Origin: an uncultured Oscillospiraceae bacterium
GTDB taxonomy: Bacteria > Bacillota > Clostridia > Oscillospirales > Oscillospiraceae
Assembly (NCBI GenBank): GCA_949948775.1
Contig: CATLHC010000025.1
Coordinates: forward strand, 1 to 34,355
Direction: 5' to 3'
Length of the DNA: 34,355 nt
Made by a program: the position numbers and the translations under genes. Each line of letters opens with the position of its first letter. Position 1 is the stretch's first letter. This document shows positions 15,100 to 22,214 of this stretch, piece by piece. The notes beneath the pieces are model-generated. The model was not told the origin of the DNA. It ran no database searches and worked only from the letters and a program-made list of their open reading frames with translations.

Positions 15100-15969
15100 A
15101 TGCGGCAGATCAAATCCTGGCGTACCCCCACCCCCCACCGCCCGCTTTTTGGGGCGGCCGTGGAGCCCTTCCCCGCCACCCGCTTCTTCGACCAGCTCTC
15201 CTTCATCGGCACGCCCAATGTGGGCTGCTTCGTGCTGGAGACTGCCGAGGGGCTTATCCTGCTGGACTGTATGGAACCTTTGGATGAGCACCGCGACATG
15301 ATTGTCAAGGGCTTGGCCGACCTGGGTCTGGAGCTGAGCGACCTGAAGGCCATCCTGATTACCCACGGACACGGAGACCACTACGGCAGGGCCGACTGGT
15401 TTCGGGAGCGGACCGGCTGCAAGATTCTCATGTCCCGGACGGACTATGCGTTCGCCCAGCACGACACCCGCAACCGCACCGGAGTTTTGCAGTGGGAGAT
15501 TCACGACTTTATCGAGGATGGCGATGTGTTCTGTCTGGGCGGCACCGAAATCCGGGCCTTTGCCACCCCCGGCCACACCCCCGGCTGTCTGAGCTACATC
15601 TTCCCGGTTTCCGACGAGGGCAGGCCCCATATGGCCGCCATGTGGGGAGGCACCGGCGTGCCGTACAAGCTGAGCGACAAGGTGGACTATCTCCGCTCCA
15701 CCCTCTATTTCGCTGACCAGACCGCCCGGTACGGCTGTGATGTGGAGATCTCCGCCCACCCCTTTGTGGACCGGGGCACCGACCGGCTGGCCGTCCTGCG
15801 CGAGATCAGCGACGGCGTCCCCAATCCCTTCGTCCTGGGCCGGGAGAGCTACAAGCGGTACGAGCGGATGTTCACCGATCTCTGCCTGGAGGCCATGGCC
15901 GCCCAGGCCGGAGCGGTGGATCCCCTGCTACCCCCGCCCCCGCCGCCCCCCACCCGTCCAAAGGCGTAA
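15100..15969 (+). CDS. MBL-fold metallo-hydrolase, subclass B3 beta-lactamase-like
   Basis: This is a zinc-dependent hydrolase of 289 residues. Metal-ligand motifs are seen: THGHGDHYG (His89, His91, Asp93, His94), TPGHTPGCLSY (His159) and SAHPF (His220). The HTPGC block and overall order resemble subclass B3 beta-lactamases and related hydrolases, but there is no signal peptide, so a cytoplasmic substrate such as an ester, lactone or thioester is likelier than an antibiotic. The tail carries eight consecutive prolines. ATG 15100 was preferred to ATG 15094, because AAAGG is eight bases from the former and only two from the latter. It shares an operon with the permease 65 bases downstream. Confidence 0.88.
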   Translation: MRQIKSWRTPTPHRPLFGAAVEPFPATRFFDQLSFIGTPNVGCFVLETAEGLILLDCMEPLDEHRDMIVKGLADLGLELSDLKAILITHGHGDHYGRADWFRERTGCKILMSRTDYAFAQHDTRNRTGVLQWEIHDFIEDGDVFCLGGTEIRAFATPGHTPGCLSYIFPVSDEGRPHMAAMWGGTGVPYKLSDKVDYLRSTLYFADQTARYGCDVEISAHPFVDRGTDRLAVLREISDGVPNPFVLGRESYKRYERMFTDLCLEAMAAQAGAVDPLLPPPPPPPTRPKA

Positions 15970-16034
15970 CAAAACCAACCCCGCCGCCGTCCTGCCCACG
16001 GCGGGCGCACATAAAGACAGAGGAGAGGTACTTT

Positions 16035-17510
16035 ATGCAGAGAACGCAAACCTACACCGCAAAAAAGGCGGTCCATCTCGTCATCAGCCTGTTTTTCATG
16101 TTCCTGTTCGGCAGCATCTGCCCCACCTGGGGTCCCGTCACCCGGATGGGCGTCCAGGCCGTCGGCATCTTCCTGGGCGGCGTCTGGATGATCGCCCAGG
16201 GCTTTGGCATGATCGCCCCCTCCTTCCTCATCATGCTGGCCATAATCCTCACGGGGTTCACCAACGGCGCCGACATCATCACCTCCACCCTCGGCTCCCC
16301 CACCGTATGGCAGCTCATCGTCATTTTCGTGGTCCTCTACGCCCTGACGCAGAGCGGCACCGACGCGGTGCTGGCCCGCTGGATGATCTCCCGGAAGAGC
16401 CTTAACGGCAGACCCGTACTGTTTACCGTCGTGTTTATGGCGGCCATGACGGTACTGGGCGCGCTGGCTTCCGCCCTGGGCGCCTATATGTTCTCCATCG
16501 CAATGATCGATTCCATCGCTGAGACGGTGGGCTACGACAACTCCAGCCAGTGGAAAAAAGCGATGTATACCGGGGCCATTGTCACCGCCTCCGTGGGCGG
16601 CGGCATTCTCCCCTTCAAGGGCATGGCCCTTATGATCTACAACCTGATGGAAGGCGGGCTGACCGAAGCGGGGGTGCATATCGATCAGGTCTCCTACCTG
16701 GCGGCCGCCATGGTCTCCGGCCTGTTCATCTCCGTGTTCATCGGGCTGTCCATCGGCACGATCTTCAAAGCGGACTTCTCCAATCTGAAGCAGGCCGATG
16801 TGGCCTCCATCACCGCTGCCGGCGGCACCCGGTTCAATAGGCGCCAGGCCTGGACCTTGATCCTTTTCGTCATCGGCATTCTCTACTCCGTGGTCATGAT
16901 CTGGCTGCCCAAAAGCTTTCCGCAGTACGACGTCATCAACGGCATCGGCCAGGGCTTTTGGTTTGTGCTCGTTGCCGTGCTGATGTTCTTCATTCACGTG
17001 GACGGCGAACCCCTGCTGAATCTGGACCAGGCCATGGGCAAGGCGGTCAACTGGGGCATCGTCATGGCCGTGTGCGCCTTTACCGCTCTGGGCATGATGG
17101 TCTCCAGCCCGGACCTTGGCGTCCGGGACTGGCTGTCCGGCCTGATGAACGCCCTGTTCGGCAATATGCCTTTCCCGCTGTTTGTCGTCGTGCTGGTGCT
17201 GCTCACCCTGGTGTGCACCAATGTGTTTTCCAATACGGCGACCGCCGTGATCATCGGAACGGTGGTCGGTCCCCTGCTCATCAACTACGGGCAGAGCGGC
17301 ATCAACGTCAGCTGTGTGATTCCCGGTATCGTCATGAGCGCCCTGTGCGCCTTCCTGACCATGGCAGCCGGCGGTTCAGCTCCGCTGTTCCTCGGCACGG
17401 AATGCATGCAGGAAAAGCCCAACTGGGTGCTGACCTGGGGCCTGTGGGTATTCCCCATCGTCGCTGCGGCCTCCTCCCTGGCCTACATCATCTGCGCATA
17501 TATCCTTTAA
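16035..17510 (+). CDS. SLC13/DASS-like anion permease
   Basis: This is an integral membrane transporter of 491 residues with roughly 11-12 hydrophobic helices. The second half contains VFSNTATAVIIG, the SNT sodium/substrate motif of the divalent anion:sodium symporter superfamily. The segment SVGGGILPFKGMALM in the first half falls where the paired repeat is expected, although its SNT is not conserved. Relatives move dicarboxylates, tricarboxylates or sulfate. GAGGAG precedes the ATG at good spacing. It follows the MBL-fold hydrolase in one operon, so the permease may take up a substrate for the hydrolase or export its product. The exact substrate is unknown. Confidence 0.82.
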   Translation: MQRTQTYTAKKAVHLVISLFFMFLFGSICPTWGPVTRMGVQAVGIFLGGVWMIAQGFGMIAPSFLIMLAIILTGFTNGADIITSTLGSPTVWQLIVIFVVLYALTQSGTDAVLARWMISRKSLNGRPVLFTVVFMAAMTVLGALASALGAYMFSIAMIDSIAETVGYDNSSQWKKAMYTGAIVTASVGGGILPFKGMALMIYNLMEGGLTEAGVHIDQVSYLAAAMVSGLFISVFIGLSIGTIFKADFSNLKQADVASITAAGGTRFNRRQAWTLILFVIGILYSVVMIWLPKSFPQYDVINGIGQGFWFVLVAVLMFFIHVDGEPLLNLDQAMGKAVNWGIVMAVCAFTALGMMVSSPDLGVRDWLSGLMNALFGNMPFPLFVVVLVLLTLVCTNVFSNTATAVIIGTVVGPLLINYGQSGINVSCVIPGIVMSALCAFLTMAAGGSAPLFLGTECMQEKPNWVLTWGLWVFPIVAAASSLAYIICAYIL

Positions 17511-17536
17511 ATTGTTTTCTCTTCTTCTCTCTATTC

Positions 17537-17577
17537 TGCAGAACTCCCTGTGCCGCCACGGCATAGGGAGTTCTGCA
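17537..17577 (+). terminator. Long hairpin after the permease gene
   Basis: An 18-bp stem (17537-17554 with 17560-17577, one G-T pair) has a five-base loop, 26 bases after the permease stop. A pyrimidine-rich stretch precedes it, but no T-run follows on either strand. It probably marks the transcript end or protects it from exonuclease rather than acting as a classical terminator. The bases from 17578 to 17700 show nothing else I can assign. Confidence 0.5.
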
Positions 17578-17709
17578 TAGAAACCGCCCGCAGCCAGGCG
17601 GTCTCGGGGATCAAGAAGTTTACAAGTCCTCTATACGGCAAACCGCTTGCCTCAAAAGCTGACCGCCGCTCTTCAGATCCTCCTCCAGCGTGCGCCGGGC
17701 ATTCAAGCG

Positions 17710-17738
17710 TGGACAAACCGCCCCGGATATGGTATATT
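17710..17738 (+). promoter_or_regulatory. Promoter of the second kinase/regulator operon
   Basis: TGGACA (17710-17715), a 17-base spacer and TATATT (17733-17738), with an extended TGG before the -10. This strong promoter gives a leader of about 30 bases and supports the GTG start at 17777. Confidence 0.7.
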
Positions 17739-17776
17739 GTCTGCGCATTGTTCTGCGGAAAGGAAGGGGGCTCACC

Positions 17777-19102
17777 GTGCTCACACTGGAGGATTATCTG
17801 CTTGAATTTACAGGTTCCCTGATCTCCCACGCCATCCTGGCGGCCTACCTGTTTGTGATTATGGATACGCGGGGGCGGCAGGTGCTGAAAAAACTGCCCG
17901 CCCTGCTGCTCTCCCCGTTGCTGGTCACCCTGCTGGACGGGGCTTTGTATGTACTTCTCCCCAATGACGCAGTAATCCGTTACTGTGTGTTCTCCTGCAC
18001 CGCCCTGGTGACGTGCACCCTGTGGGTTCGGTGGGCGTGGCGAATCGAATTCTGGCGGGCCTTTTCCGCTGTGTGCATGGCGGGTATGTTCCAGGTGGCC
18101 GCGTCCGGCCTGGCCCAGATATTGGTTCTGAACAGCGAGTTCCCGTATGCGGCGGTGATGGCCGTCTATGGGGCTGTGGCGCTGGTCTCCGCCGCCCTGC
18201 TGCGCCAGCTCCGCTTCGGACACTGGTTCCGCCTTCTGCTGGAAGAAGGTACCGGCCAGCGCCGCATGGCCCTGCTCTTCTTTGCCCTGGAGGCGTCTAT
18301 GGAGGCATTCTTCCTTTTACAAATAGGGGTACAGCCGGATTATCTGGTGCCCTACTATGCGCTTGTGCTGGTGATGGCGGGGCTGGCGGTGGGGCTGGTG
18401 GCCTACCTGGCCCAGCAGATGGATACCGCCCGGAAGCTGGAGGCCCAGCGGGATGTCATCGCCCAGCAGCAGCTCTACGAGCGGGACCTGGAGTCCATCC
18501 GCCGGGAGGTGCGCTCATTCCGCCACGACTATAAAAACCTGCTGGCGGGGCTGTCGGAGCAGGCGGACGAGGGCGAGCTGGATCAGCTGCGCGCCGCCCT
18601 GTCGGAGCTGGACGCGGGCTTTGACCGGCGCATCGGGGAGAAGATCCGAGCCTCCACCCAGCTGGGCAATGTGCGCATCCCCCAGGTGCGCAGCCTCCTG
18701 CTGTCCAAGCTGGCGGCCATGGGGCAAAAAGGGATCGACTGCCGCCTGGAGGCGCTCTACCCCGTGGAGCGGGTCGGAATGGACGTTTGGGACTTCACCC
18801 GCTGCCTGGGCATCCTGCTGGACAACGCCGCCGAGGCTGCGGCGGAAACGGAGACGCCCTGGGTGGAAGTCGTCCTGCTGGCCCAAGGGGAGGGGCTGTC
18901 CCTGCGGGTGTCCAACCCCTACGCCGGAAGTGTTGACCCGGACAAGCTCTGGGCGGAGGGTTCCTCCACCAAGGGGGAGGGCCGGGGGCTGGGCCTGGCC
19001 GGCTATCAGCGGATTCTGGCGGGGTATGCCAACGCGGACTCGTCCACCAGCTGGGCGGAGGGCGTGTTTGTCCAGGAGCTGAGGGTAGAGGGCAGGCCAT
19101 GA
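17777..19102 (+). CDS. AgrC-type sensor histidine kinase (GHKL), second system
   Basis: This is a membrane sensor kinase of 441 residues. About six hydrophobic segments occupy residues 10-220, followed by a coiled coil (about 222-245), the phospho-acceptor SFRHDYKNLLAGL (His250), the N-box GILLDNAAEAA and the G-box GRGLGLAGYQ. I chose GTG 17777, because GGAAGGGGG precedes it and an upstream in-frame ATG at 17690 lies before the promoter at 17710-17738. Its 3' end overlaps the regulator gene by four bases. The architecture matches the first kinase (12762-14084), but the sequences differ strongly, so this is a separate system and not a recent duplicate. No agrB/agrD-like gene is adjacent. Confidence 0.92.
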   Translation: MLTLEDYLLEFTGSLISHAILAAYLFVIMDTRGRQVLKKLPALLLSPLLVTLLDGALYVLLPNDAVIRYCVFSCTALVTCTLWVRWAWRIEFWRAFSAVCMAGMFQVAASGLAQILVLNSEFPYAAVMAVYGAVALVSAALLRQLRFGHWFRLLLEEGTGQRRMALLFFALEASMEAFFLLQIGVQPDYLVPYYALVLVMAGLAVGLVAYLAQQMDTARKLEAQRDVIAQQQLYERDLESIRREVRSFRHDYKNLLAGLSEQADEGELDQLRAALSELDAGFDRRIGEKIRASTQLGNVRIPQVRSLLLSKLAAMGQKGIDCRLEALYPVERVGMDVWDFTRCLGILLDNAAEAAAETETPWVEVVLLAQGEGLSLRVSNPYAGSVDPDKLWAEGSSTKGEGRGLGLAGYQRILAGYANADSSTSWAEGVFVQELRVEGRP

Positions 19103-19836
19103 TTCAAATTTACCTATGTGATGATGAAGAGGCCGTCCTCCACCAGCTCAAAACCGCCCTGGAGTGGAAAATCTTCGTGGAAAACTACGACATGGAGGTG
19201 GCCTGCGCCGCCTCCACGGCCCGGGAGCTGCTGGAGGCGGCCCGGGACGGGAGCCGGAGCGTCTACTTTCTGGACGTGGATTTGAAGGACGGGGAGTGGG
19301 ACGGCTTTGCCCTGGGCCGGGAGCTGCGGCGGCGGGACCCCCACGGCACCCTGGTGTATGTCACCAGCTACGGCGACCTGGCCTGGAAAACCTTCCAGTA
19401 CCATCTGGAAGCCTTTGACTACATCGTGAAGGAGCCGGAGCGCACCGGCCCATCCGCCGCCCGGTGTTTAGAGGCCGTCCACGCCCGCCTGCTGGATGAG
19501 CGCCGGGATCCGGCGGAGGTGTTCTCCCTGCGGGCGGGGGATGAAACGCGGCACGTGCCACTGTCCGATATCCTGTTTTTTGAGACAGCCCCCAAGGCCC
19601 ACCATGTGTATCTCCACACGGCGGACAGCCGGATCGATTTTGTGGGCAGTCTGAACGAGCTGGAGCGGGAGCTGGGCGGGCGGTTTGTCCGCGTCCACCG
19701 GGCCTATCTGGCGGCGGCGGACAAAATCGAGGCGGTGGACTGGAAGGGAAACCGGGTCCAGGTGGGAGGCCGGGAATGCCTGCTGTCTCGCGCCGGGAAA
19801 TCGGAATTAAAAAAGAAACTGGGAGGGGGCCTGTGA
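19099..19836 (+). CDS. LytTR response regulator, second system
   Basis: This is a DNA-binding regulator of 245 residues. The receiver domain (1-125) has the acidic pair in LCDDEE, phospho-acceptor Asp59 in YFLDVDL, VTSYGDLAW and Lys in DYIVKEPE. The LytTR domain (about 140-240) has VFSLRAGDETRHVP, ILFFETAPKAHHVYLHT, FVRVHRAYLAAADKIEAV and LLSRAGKSELKKKL. It is translationally coupled to the kinase by ATGA overlap. Its stop codon lies in the loop of a terminator hairpin. Immediately after that hairpin is a LytTR-type direct repeat in front of the next gene, its probable target. Confidence 0.94.
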   Translation: MIQIYLCDDEEAVLHQLKTALEWKIFVENYDMEVACAASTARELLEAARDGSRSVYFLDVDLKDGEWDGFALGRELRRRDPHGTLVYVTSYGDLAWKTFQYHLEAFDYIVKEPERTGPSAARCLEAVHARLLDERRDPAEVFSLRAGDETRHVPLSDILFFETAPKAHHVYLHTADSRIDFVGSLNELERELGGRFVRVHRAYLAAADKIEAVDWKGNRVQVGGRECLLSRAGKSELKKKLGGGL

Positions 19837-19852
19837 GGCCCCTCCCAGTTTC
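19816..19852 (+). terminator. Terminator overlapping the end of the second regulator gene
   Basis: A 15-bp stem (left arm 19816-19831 with one bulged G, right arm 19837-19851) has loop TGTGA containing the stop codon, and ends in TTTC. A-rich sequence precedes it. It should separate the kinase/regulator operon from the following genes. Confidence 0.75.
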
Positions 19853-19854
19853 TT

Positions 19855-19883
19855 GCCGTTCAGGAACAATTTGCGCCGTTCGG
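19855..19883 (+). promoter_or_regulatory. Putative LytTR binding site before the DUF6440-like gene
   Basis: GCCGTTCAG (19855-19863) and GCCGTTCGG (19875-19883) are direct repeats with a 20-bp period; extended to 12 bases they match at 11. Each fits the published LytTR consensus [TA][AC][CA]GTTN[AG][TG] at eight of nine positions. Downstream is an extended -10 TGGTATGCT (19913-19921) with a very poor -35 at the correct distance, the usual form of an activator-dependent promoter. I infer control by the adjacent LytTR regulator. Confidence 0.6.
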
Positions 19884-19962
19884 GAAATTCCGCCCACGGC
19901 AAACCCGCGTCATGGTATGCTTCCCCTCGCAGACAGGAGGGATAGGAAAGGAGGGAAACGTT

Positions 19963-20142
19963 ATGGCAAAGGAGCGCTTTGTGGAAGTCTATAACCAGGG
20001 CCTTGTGAATGTGGTAAAGATCATCGTTGATACGGAGACCGGCGTCAATTACGCGCTGGGTTCTCACAGCAAGATGAGCGGCACTGGGATGACCGTCCTG
20101 GTGGACGCGGACGGCAAGCCCATCGTCACCCCCATCAACTGA
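19963..20142 (+). CDS. Small DUF6440-like protein
   Basis: This is a 59-residue protein without a signal peptide or membrane helix. The pattern IIVDTETGVNYAL, then SGTGMTVLVDADGKPIV, resembles DUF6440 proteins, small beta-rich proteins of unknown function common in Firmicutes (recalled family resemblance, not searched). AAGGAGG lies nine bases before ATG 19963, a strong site; an earlier in-frame ATG at 19912 overlaps the predicted -10. It sits directly behind the LytTR-type repeat and is probably transcribed together with the next gene 85 bases downstream. It could be an output of the second two-component system. Confidence 0.8.
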   Translation: MAKERFVEVYNQGLVNVVKIIVDTETGVNYALGSHSKMSGTGMTVLVDADGKPIVTPIN

Positions 20143-20227
20143 ACAAATCCGGAACATACGGCAAAACATGAAGGACTCCCGCCTGCCTGCGCCAAACTTG
20201 AACGAGAACGACTTGGAGGTATATACC

Positions 20228-20674
20228 ATGGCAAACGAAGTCAAGAAATTTACCCAGGAGGCCGGATATAAGCCTCTGAAGGACCGCTGCATCATCGTCA
20301 AATACGCCCCGGCAAACCTGAGCGAACAATTGGCGGCGTTTTTCAACTCGGAATTTTATGTTCTCCAGATGTGTGAACACGAGATCGTCCTGCTCCCCTT
20401 CAACACCACATGGGGCAACCTGCGCAAAGAAGTATCCTTGGTGCTTCCCTATGAGGACATCCAGTCGGTGCAGCTGGAAGACGCTATGCTCAACACAGTC
20501 ATCACCATCCGCACCGGGTCGGACGTTATCCGCCTGACCACCCAGCAAGCAGAGCTGAGCGACCTGCGGAGTTCCGGGATCTACGCCACCCTATATGCCG
20601 GCTACTTCAAAAACTGGCACAAGGAGAACCTGGACGGCACGCTGGAGGCGCTGCAGGGGCTGGGAGACCGCTGA
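20228..20674 (+). CDS. Hypothetical protein, 148 residues
   Basis: I do not recognise a family. The protein starts at ATG 20228 with GGAGG about eight bases upstream; an upstream in-frame ATG at 20168 has no such site. It has no signal peptide or membrane segment. Residues 20-130 look like alternating beta strands (HEIVLLPFNTTW, EVSLVLPYEDIQSVQLE, NTVITIRTGSDVIRLTTQ) ending in a helix, which recalls PH-like/GRAM-type folds. That reading is an inference from pattern only. It follows the DUF6440-like gene on the same strand and may share its regulation by the second LytTR regulator. Confidence 0.75.
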   Translation: MANEVKKFTQEAGYKPLKDRCIIVKYAPANLSEQLAAFFNSEFYVLQMCEHEIVLLPFNTTWGNLRKEVSLVLPYEDIQSVQLEDAMLNTVITIRTGSDVIRLTTQQAELSDLRSSGIYATLYAGYFKNWHKENLDGTLEALQGLGDR

Positions 20675-20721
20675 CCTACGTTTGAGACGCCGAAAGGGAG
20701 AAGAGCGGGCGAAGGCTGAAG

Positions 20722-22086
20722 CTACGCCGCGTCCGCGCTGACGTTCTGCGTGGGGCGTGTACCGCGGTTCCACACCCCGCGCCGGTAAAACGCGAACGAG
20801 CACGCCGCGGCGATGGACCACCCAACCGGCCAGGCGCACCAGATGCCCGTCGCGCCCAAGGGCGTCCCGGCCAGGAAAACCGCCAGCGCCACCCGGATCA
20901 TCAAGTCGGTGAAGGTCGCGATCATGAACTTGTCCATCATGCCGGAGCCCCGCAGGACGCCGTCCGCCACCAGCTTGGCCGAGACGACAAAGTAAAAGGG
21001 GGAGAGGATGCGCAGGAACGCGACGCCGGTCTGCAGCGCCTCCACCGTGGGCTCATCCAGGAACAGGCCCAGGACGTATCGCCCCCCAAGGAAGTACAGC
21101 AGCGCCAGGGGGGCGCTCAGCAGCCACACCAGCCTGAGGCCCGCCCGGAGTCCCTCCTTGATGCGCGGCAGCTTTTTCGCCCCCAGGTTCTGGGCGGTAT
21201 AGTTGGAGATGCCGTTGCCCAGGGTGGTGAAGGAGGTGATAACCAGGTTGTTCAGCTTTACCGCCGCGGAATATCCGGCCATCACGCCGGTGCCGAAGCC
21301 GTTGATCACCCCCTGGATGACGATGTTGCCCACGGAGATGAAGCTCTGCTGCAAAATGCTGGGGATGGCGATGCGGGCGATCTGCCTGAGGATGGGCAGG
21401 GAGAACAGCTCCGGCTCCCCCTCCGCCCTGACTCGTTTCAGCCGCAGGAACACCACGGTCACAGCCAGCGCGCAGCTGACGCCCTGGCACAGGAACGTGG
21501 CCCAGGCCACGCCCGCCACCCCCATCTGGAAGGCGGTAACGAAGAGGATATCCACCGCGATGTTGGCGGTGGAGGAGGCCGCCAGAAAGAAAAACGGGGT
21601 GCGGGAGTCCCCCAGGGCGGAGAAAACGCCGGTGGCGATGTTGTAGAAAAACACGAAGGGGAGGCCCCAGATGTAGATGTCCAGGTACAGCTTGGAGTCG
21701 GCGAAGGCCTCCGCCGGGGTGCGGATGAGCCGCAGCAGCCCGTCGCAGGACAGCATCCCCACCGCCATGATGGCGGCGCACAGCGCGGCGCTGGCGATGC
21801 AGGCGGTGGAGACGGCTGTCTTCATCTTTCCGTACTCCTTCGCCCCGAAAAATTGGGAGACGATGACCGAGCAGCCGATGTTGCACCCAAAGGCAAAGGC
21901 GATGAAGATCAGCGTTACCTCATAGCTGTTGCCCACCGAGGCCAGGGCGTTTTCCCCGATGAACTTGCCCGCCACCAGGCTGTCCGCGATGTTGTAGAGC
22001 TGCTGGAAGATGATGCTCCCGAACAGCGGGAGGCAGAAGCTCCACAGCACCCGGGACGGCTTCCCCACTGTTAAGTCCGTATTCAT
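20722..22086 (-). CDS. MATE family multidrug/metabolite efflux transporter
   Basis: This is a 12-helix membrane exporter of 454 residues driven by sodium or proton gradients. N-terminal WSFCLPLFGSIIFQQLYNIADSLVAGKFIGENALASVGNS-type sequence is diagnostic for the family: helix 1 followed by NIADSLVAGKFIG. The second half repeats the theme with IPSILQQSFISVGN. Substrates cannot be read from sequence. The ATG at 22086 has an AAAGAAGGGT site. It is divergent from a LysR regulator, with overlapping promoters, so control by that regulator is likely. No terminator is obvious downstream. Confidence 0.94.
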   Translation of the reverse strand: MNTDLTVGKPSRVLWSFCLPLFGSIIFQQLYNIADSLVAGKFIGENALASVGNSYEVTLIFIAFAFGCNIGCSVIVSQFFGAKEYGKMKTAVSTACIASAALCAAIMAVGMLSCDGLLRLIRTPAEAFADSKLYLDIYIWGLPFVFFYNIATGVFSALGDSRTPFFFLAASSTANIAVDILFVTAFQMGVAGVAWATFLCQGVSCALAVTVVFLRLKRVRAEGEPELFSLPILRQIARIAIPSILQQSFISVGNIVIQGVINGFGTGVMAGYSAAVKLNNLVITSFTTLGNGISNYTAQNLGAKKLPRIKEGLRAGLRLVWLLSAPLALLYFLGGRYVLGLFLDEPTVEALQTGVAFLRILSPFYFVVSAKLVADGVLRGSGMMDKFMIATFTDLMIRVALAVFLAGTPLGATGIWCAWPVGWSIAAACSFAFYRRGVWNRGTRPTQNVSADAA

Positions 22087-22117
22087 ACAAGACCCTTCTT
22101 TCCTCTTGCTGCGCCGG

Positions 22118-22146
22118 TTGACTTTCCGGCGGTTTTTTATTATACT
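22118..22146 (+). promoter_or_regulatory. Promoter of the LysR gene
   Basis: TTGACT (22118-22123), 17 bases and TATACT (22141-22146). It shares its -10 region with the minus-strand promoter of the MATE gene. Confidence 0.65.
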
Positions 22147-22167
22147 GGTTTGCAGACATATTGAAAA
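22139..22167 (-). promoter_or_regulatory. Promoter of the MATE gene
   Basis: On the minus strand TTTTCA (22162-22167), 17 bases and a perfect TATAAT (22139-22144). It faces the LysR promoter, so polymerase cannot occupy both at once. TATAA and TTATA (22169-22173 and 22186-22190) form an inverted repeat just upstream, a possible LysR-type operator. Confidence 0.55.
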
Positions 22168-22214
22168 ATATAAATTATCCTCTTCTTATATATCAAAATA
22201 ATATGGTGAACAGC

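Noticed and set aside
15849-16997. Long minus-strand open frame opposite the permease gene
   Set aside because: Histidine/aspartate/glycine-rich composition is the usual mirror of a hydrophobic plus-strand protein in GC-rich DNA; the plus-strand permease is supported by its motif and ribosome site.
17578-17709. LytTR-type direct repeats before the second kinase
   Set aside because: ACCGC occurs at 17642 and 17662, but only five bases match and no GTT core is spaced by 20-22 bp.
17690-17776. Upstream ATG extending the second kinase by 29 residues
   Set aside because: It lies upstream of the predicted promoter (17710-17738) and lacks a ribosome site; GTG 17777 has one.
20196-20228. TTGAAC-N16-TATATA as a promoter for the 148-residue protein
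   Set aside because: The -10 would overlap the ribosome binding site and reach the start codon, leaving no leader.
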